DNA of 15,484 bases from JAHHLP01 sp041609895. Its GTDB lineage: Bacteria > Bacteroidota > Rhodothermia > Rhodothermales > JABDKH01. The stretch spans positions 1 to 15,484 of the forward strand of contig JBFIPX010000064.1 of assembly GCA_041609895.1 (NCBI GenBank), written 5' to 3'. Positions within the stretch are counted from its first letter, which is position 1; every line of letters starts with the position of its first letter. The position numbers and the translations under genes are program-made. The notes beneath the pieces were generated by a model, which ran no database searches, had not been told where the DNA came from, and saw only the letters and a program-made list of their open reading frames with translations. Of this stretch, positions 14,601 through 15,484 are shown piece by piece.

Positions 14601-15484
14601 CTCCCGACGGACGGTTCACGCTCGATGACTGGTTGGATTCGAATCCCGGAGCTGACTCGGCGTTAGGAGTCTCGGTCTTCCAACTCGACCGCCTGCGGGT
14701 CAAGGATGCATCCAGCGTATTCGGAAAGTTGATTACGAAGGGCGAGGGTGTTCGTCCGGAGCGCCACGGACAGCGATTCAGTGCGACGTTCCGACCCCGG
14801 CTTACGAACAGCAATTATCTCGACTGGATAAACATTCAAGACGTCGTTTATAGTGTCCAGTATGACTGGCAAAACGGCTCGATCTCACGTAACACGGGCG
14901 CTTCGGTTAGCAACCGGGTAGACATACGCACCGGGCTATCGCTCCGAATCCAGGACCTCTGGCGCAAGTTCGGGTTCTACCGAAAGCTGGAAGAGGCCCA
15001 GAAGAAAGCAGACGCGGAGAAGCAGGCCGAGAAGCGTCGACGAGAACAGGAGGCCGCGCGCAGGAAGCGAGAGCGTGAACTCGCAAAACAACGTGAGGAA
15101 GAGGAACGCCTCCAGGCTCGTATCGAGCAAGAGAAGGCAGAGGCTGCGGGTGAAGTACGTGAGCAGGCAGCGCCAGACTCCGTGAACGCTGAAGACGCTG
15201 CCGCGCCCACCGACGAAAGCCGTGGAGATGAAAGCGTCGAGACGGACGACGACGGAGGCGGACCAAGAATCCCGCTGCCCGATCCCGTAGCGATCCTCCG
15301 GCGAGCCGCCTTGGCGATAACCGGTATCCGGGACTTTTCAATCACATATACGGGATCCCGCGGCTCACGATCGACCAACGTAGGCGACCCGGCAACGGGC
15401 GAGGTCAACTACGGCCTCTTCGATGCCTTGCGGGGAGTCGGGCCGTCGCTGGGGTATCGATTCGGTTTTGTGAGGGAGCTCTCA
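8618..15484 (+). CDS. sprA: SprA, type IX secretion system outer-membrane translocon (3' truncated by the window)
   Basis: SprA is the very large beta-barrel through which T9SS cargo leaves the periplasm. The frame is open for all 2,289 codons to the window end; known SprA proteins have about 2,400 or more. Residues 1-29 form a signal peptide: two arginines, then VAVLYCVVLSVCGTLLFAG. Residues 30-260 are polar and Arg/Asp/Ser-rich. Family hallmarks follow: YTGYEDEIIQSIEAGNV (339-355), an RPDNLFDYLPG...FPFLEPFG segment (about 685-718), SYEQNSFFNLQKKTLLGAR then EEPISNTIWG (about 830-890), DDFEG (963), the ED-N-N-S-TIDTDNSYFQYE block (about 1313-1334), and VSVWINELRV (about 1668). Beta strands dominate; I saw no cysteine after the signal peptide. 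An EF-hand-like loop (1783-1794) and a charged helix (about 2122-2180) are inserted. GTG 8618 is chosen for the signal peptide; GTG 8576 is also in frame after TAA 8552. No clear ribosome site. Confidence 0.95.
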   Translation, partial: MPANGRRVAVLYCVVLSVCGTLLFAGSSAEPSRLTETAWYFGRSDTDSVVVKSSELQSARERDAETRRLRNVARADTDSVRIKADEDDLRREIRNRRGAIAAPASDSALVDTLSTFRSSRDSLERPEAAQVDTTESTADTLRVLPFAPRFRRDSRSASLFGRGRRPLRPKISSNWKHQVELDTTSGRYIARESVAGGDVREPLVLDRQTYQDRRLKRGLQRNWTDLVAVRERQRQQRRRGGLGFNIVVPGGRQSAFTTIFGKPEVDLRVNGQADIRAGFDYRKSDQQVSVTGKAAQLDPDFKQDLRLGITGSIGDKMRVDVNYDTNNQFDFQNQLKLQYTGYEDEIIQSIEAGNVFLQTPSTLIRGGQSLFGIKSQFQIGGVHLTTVMSQQEGQSNSLSIEGGAESSGFDLKPTDYDEGKHFFLGYYFRNRWNDALSDPPNIRVAHGFTRINEVEIWKFELTSPEDENVREIVSVVDLGESEELLTLADNFTRASANDLPRNERDRYTVTDIATLRDPATPPNSFLRDQLGLTDNDFQTGRYRKLEPGRDYVLDPYLGFVSLTQRLQDNEALSIAYRYQAGTNVYQVGDFSTDGFGNDERLVQKMLRPNQPRQPNLNADPPFNPAAWYLELRNIYPLGGRGVNATDFELEIEFQPPGKTAQTKLPGVGEPQTVIQLLGLDRLNEDGAERPDNLFDYLPGFTIEASRGLLIFPFLEPFGTRIEDLIDATVTSPEDQQQFKRIYVFDRLYTEKKQNARLDTQLDVYRISGSFRGATQEFYDLRAYAGLVPGSVRVTSAGAELRENVDFVVDYQSGTLTVTNPTFLSKDIDISYEQNSFFNLQKKTLLGARADYDLDERLALGATVMRLSQKSPIDKFRIGEEPISNTIWGVDGTLSIEPRWLTRLIDAIPLINTKEKSSISITGEFAQLRPGHTETAAFERSRRELQDDGDDFNPDELQGISYVDDFEGFENTFSLAQPGSWQLASPPDSIGIIDRIGVQTGPIADSLRTTWRGNFGWYRVNQAIISELSGTTTARPDAVRVVLIEEVFPNRDVSGEIDRSLPTLDLYFNPRERGPFNYTQNLRDFLNNPREAWGGMMQRLPEGFNDFSLKNIEFVEFVMQAYPENQLNDTGPDARLFVDLGFITEDVLPNERLNDEDGLSTQSIGESSVDEWGRVPVVTPDRVVKIDNDTRRTEDLGIDGLASYGGDYPDFATEQGRYTAFLNSLDRGETDPRYIAEINRAEVDPSGDDYHFYGNSRYFDDPRFYPESVYPGGASFQQRMSRYFPGQELNSFEGQTELAENTSVKRGNSRFPDTEDINLNSTIDTDNSYFQYELPLSKAALDSLARPDLVDDFVVTEITDGETGRQTGWYQIRIPVSQFTRSVGTIQDFSKIESIRLWTTGHQVPITIRFATLELVGSQWQKSEQITLERELPSEEETRDTRLSISSVNNEENAGIYQSPLGTVVSLTRLASGGTQNAREQAMVLRTENLYPGRQRGIFKTYRQGLDFLKYSNVRMFAHMHGDLGDGRRLEDLPREEGRSKARLFVRLGANETNDYYEYEQPLTPSSELSRDPNVLWQTNQDFEGRTVDLNSVNIVLSALNQLKVTRDQRGVPTDSVFAIDAGEEAPPGSRIAIRGTPSLSRINTISIGVRNPADTSSTDSGDILTDVSVWINELRVAGYDEKVGWSALANASIQLADLGRIRANWQTQTDGFGSLSSTLGERDQRAIDNWSITTELNADKPIPEKFGWRIPVSFQLQSNTSTPRFAPSRGDVRLREILALIDDRADNGEITREEAELEKEEARLAAETHSRSRSFTARLSKSGSKSSILKYTLDGISASYTHTDSKARNPSLAFNDSWRWSNTLSYRLSVRRPRTVRPFWFLDGIPLLETLGQLQFNYLPQSLNTSATTTRNFTETQERPDILGADDRSDVQLLVDNPVREKHSFSHSRNFSLQYNPFQFLNLSFDINTGLSLNAAGVDTLSSVVDTGTGEVLTSPDGRFTLDDWLDSNPGADSALGVSVFQLDRLRVKDASSVFGKLITKGEGVRPERHGQRFSATFRPRLTNSNYLDWINIQDVVYSVQYDWQNGSISRNTGASVSNRVDIRTGLSLRIQDLWRKFGFYRKLEEAQKKADAEKQAEKRRREQEAARRKRERELAKQREEEERLQARIEQEKAEAAGEVREQAAPDSVNAEDAAAPTDESRGDESVETDDDGGGPRIPLPDPVAILRRAALAITGIRDFSITYTGSRGSRSTNVGDPATGEVNYGLFDALRGVGPSLGYRFGFVRELS

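Noticed and set aside
14907..15408. Overlapping minus-strand ORFs of about 140 codons near the right edge.
   Set aside because: They mirror the Lys/Glu/Arg-rich SprA helix and read as Ser/Arg/Leu-rich low complexity, a typical antisense artefact.
8618..15484. A frameshift or decayed sprA, suspected because of its great length and many short ORFs in other frames.
   Set aside because: Translation in the single frame from 8618 runs to the last base without a stop, and family motifs appear in order in that one frame.
1..15484. Mobile elements, CRISPR arrays, defence or phage genes.
   Set aside because: No transposase, integrase, Cas or restriction motif, no spaced direct repeats and no terminal inverted repeats flanking any gene were seen.

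Overview
The window looks like chromosomal core sequence from a member of the Bacteroidota/Rhodothermota group. The strongest indicator is the last 6.9 kb, which encodes most of SprA, the giant outer-membrane translocon of the type IX secretion system, a system confined to that supergroup. Moderately high G+C, the scarcity of strong Shine-Dalgarno sites, use of GTG and TTG starts, a BatE-like membrane-SH3 protein at the left edge, and alanine-, serine- and aspartate-rich linkers inserted into housekeeping proteins would suit a Rhodothermales-like organism. That lineage call is inference; no rRNA or other marker is present.

Layout: 1-249 is the 3' end of a membrane/SH3-domain protein. 341-1123 is thymidine kinase with an extra disordered tail. 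1276-4556 holds the classical dnaX - ybaB - recR cluster (DNA polymerase III clamp-loader subunit, nucleoid-associated protein, recombination mediator). recR is followed after 11 nt by a fused two-domain ABC permease of the iron/thiamine type (4568-6244), without its ATPase or binding protein in view. 6339-7526 is a saccharopine-dehydrogenase-family enzyme that most resembles lysine 6-dehydrogenase. A short-chain dehydrogenase (7539-8222) converges on it from the minus strand. After a 395-nt divergent intergenic region, sprA runs from about 8618 off the right edge, with 2,289 codons in the window, all open.

How the genes fit together: dnaX, ybaB and recR form a DNA replication and repair group, and tdk feeds dTTP salvage just upstream. 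The permease, the lysine-type dehydrogenase and the SDR are metabolic or transport genes with no evident joint pathway. SprA stands alone as a secretion component; its T9SS partners are not here.

I find no mobile element, CRISPR array, phage gene, tRNA or rRNA. Most of the window is ordinary. The best observation is a run of nine A residues in the dnaX linker (2985-2993). Slippage there in either direction would end translation before the conserved C-terminal domain, a layout that matches known tau/gamma production sites of other bacteria. Secondary observations are an EF-hand-like loop and a long charged helix inserted in SprA, a linker inserted in the RecR Toprim domain, and several perfect short inverted repeats in intergenic DNA.
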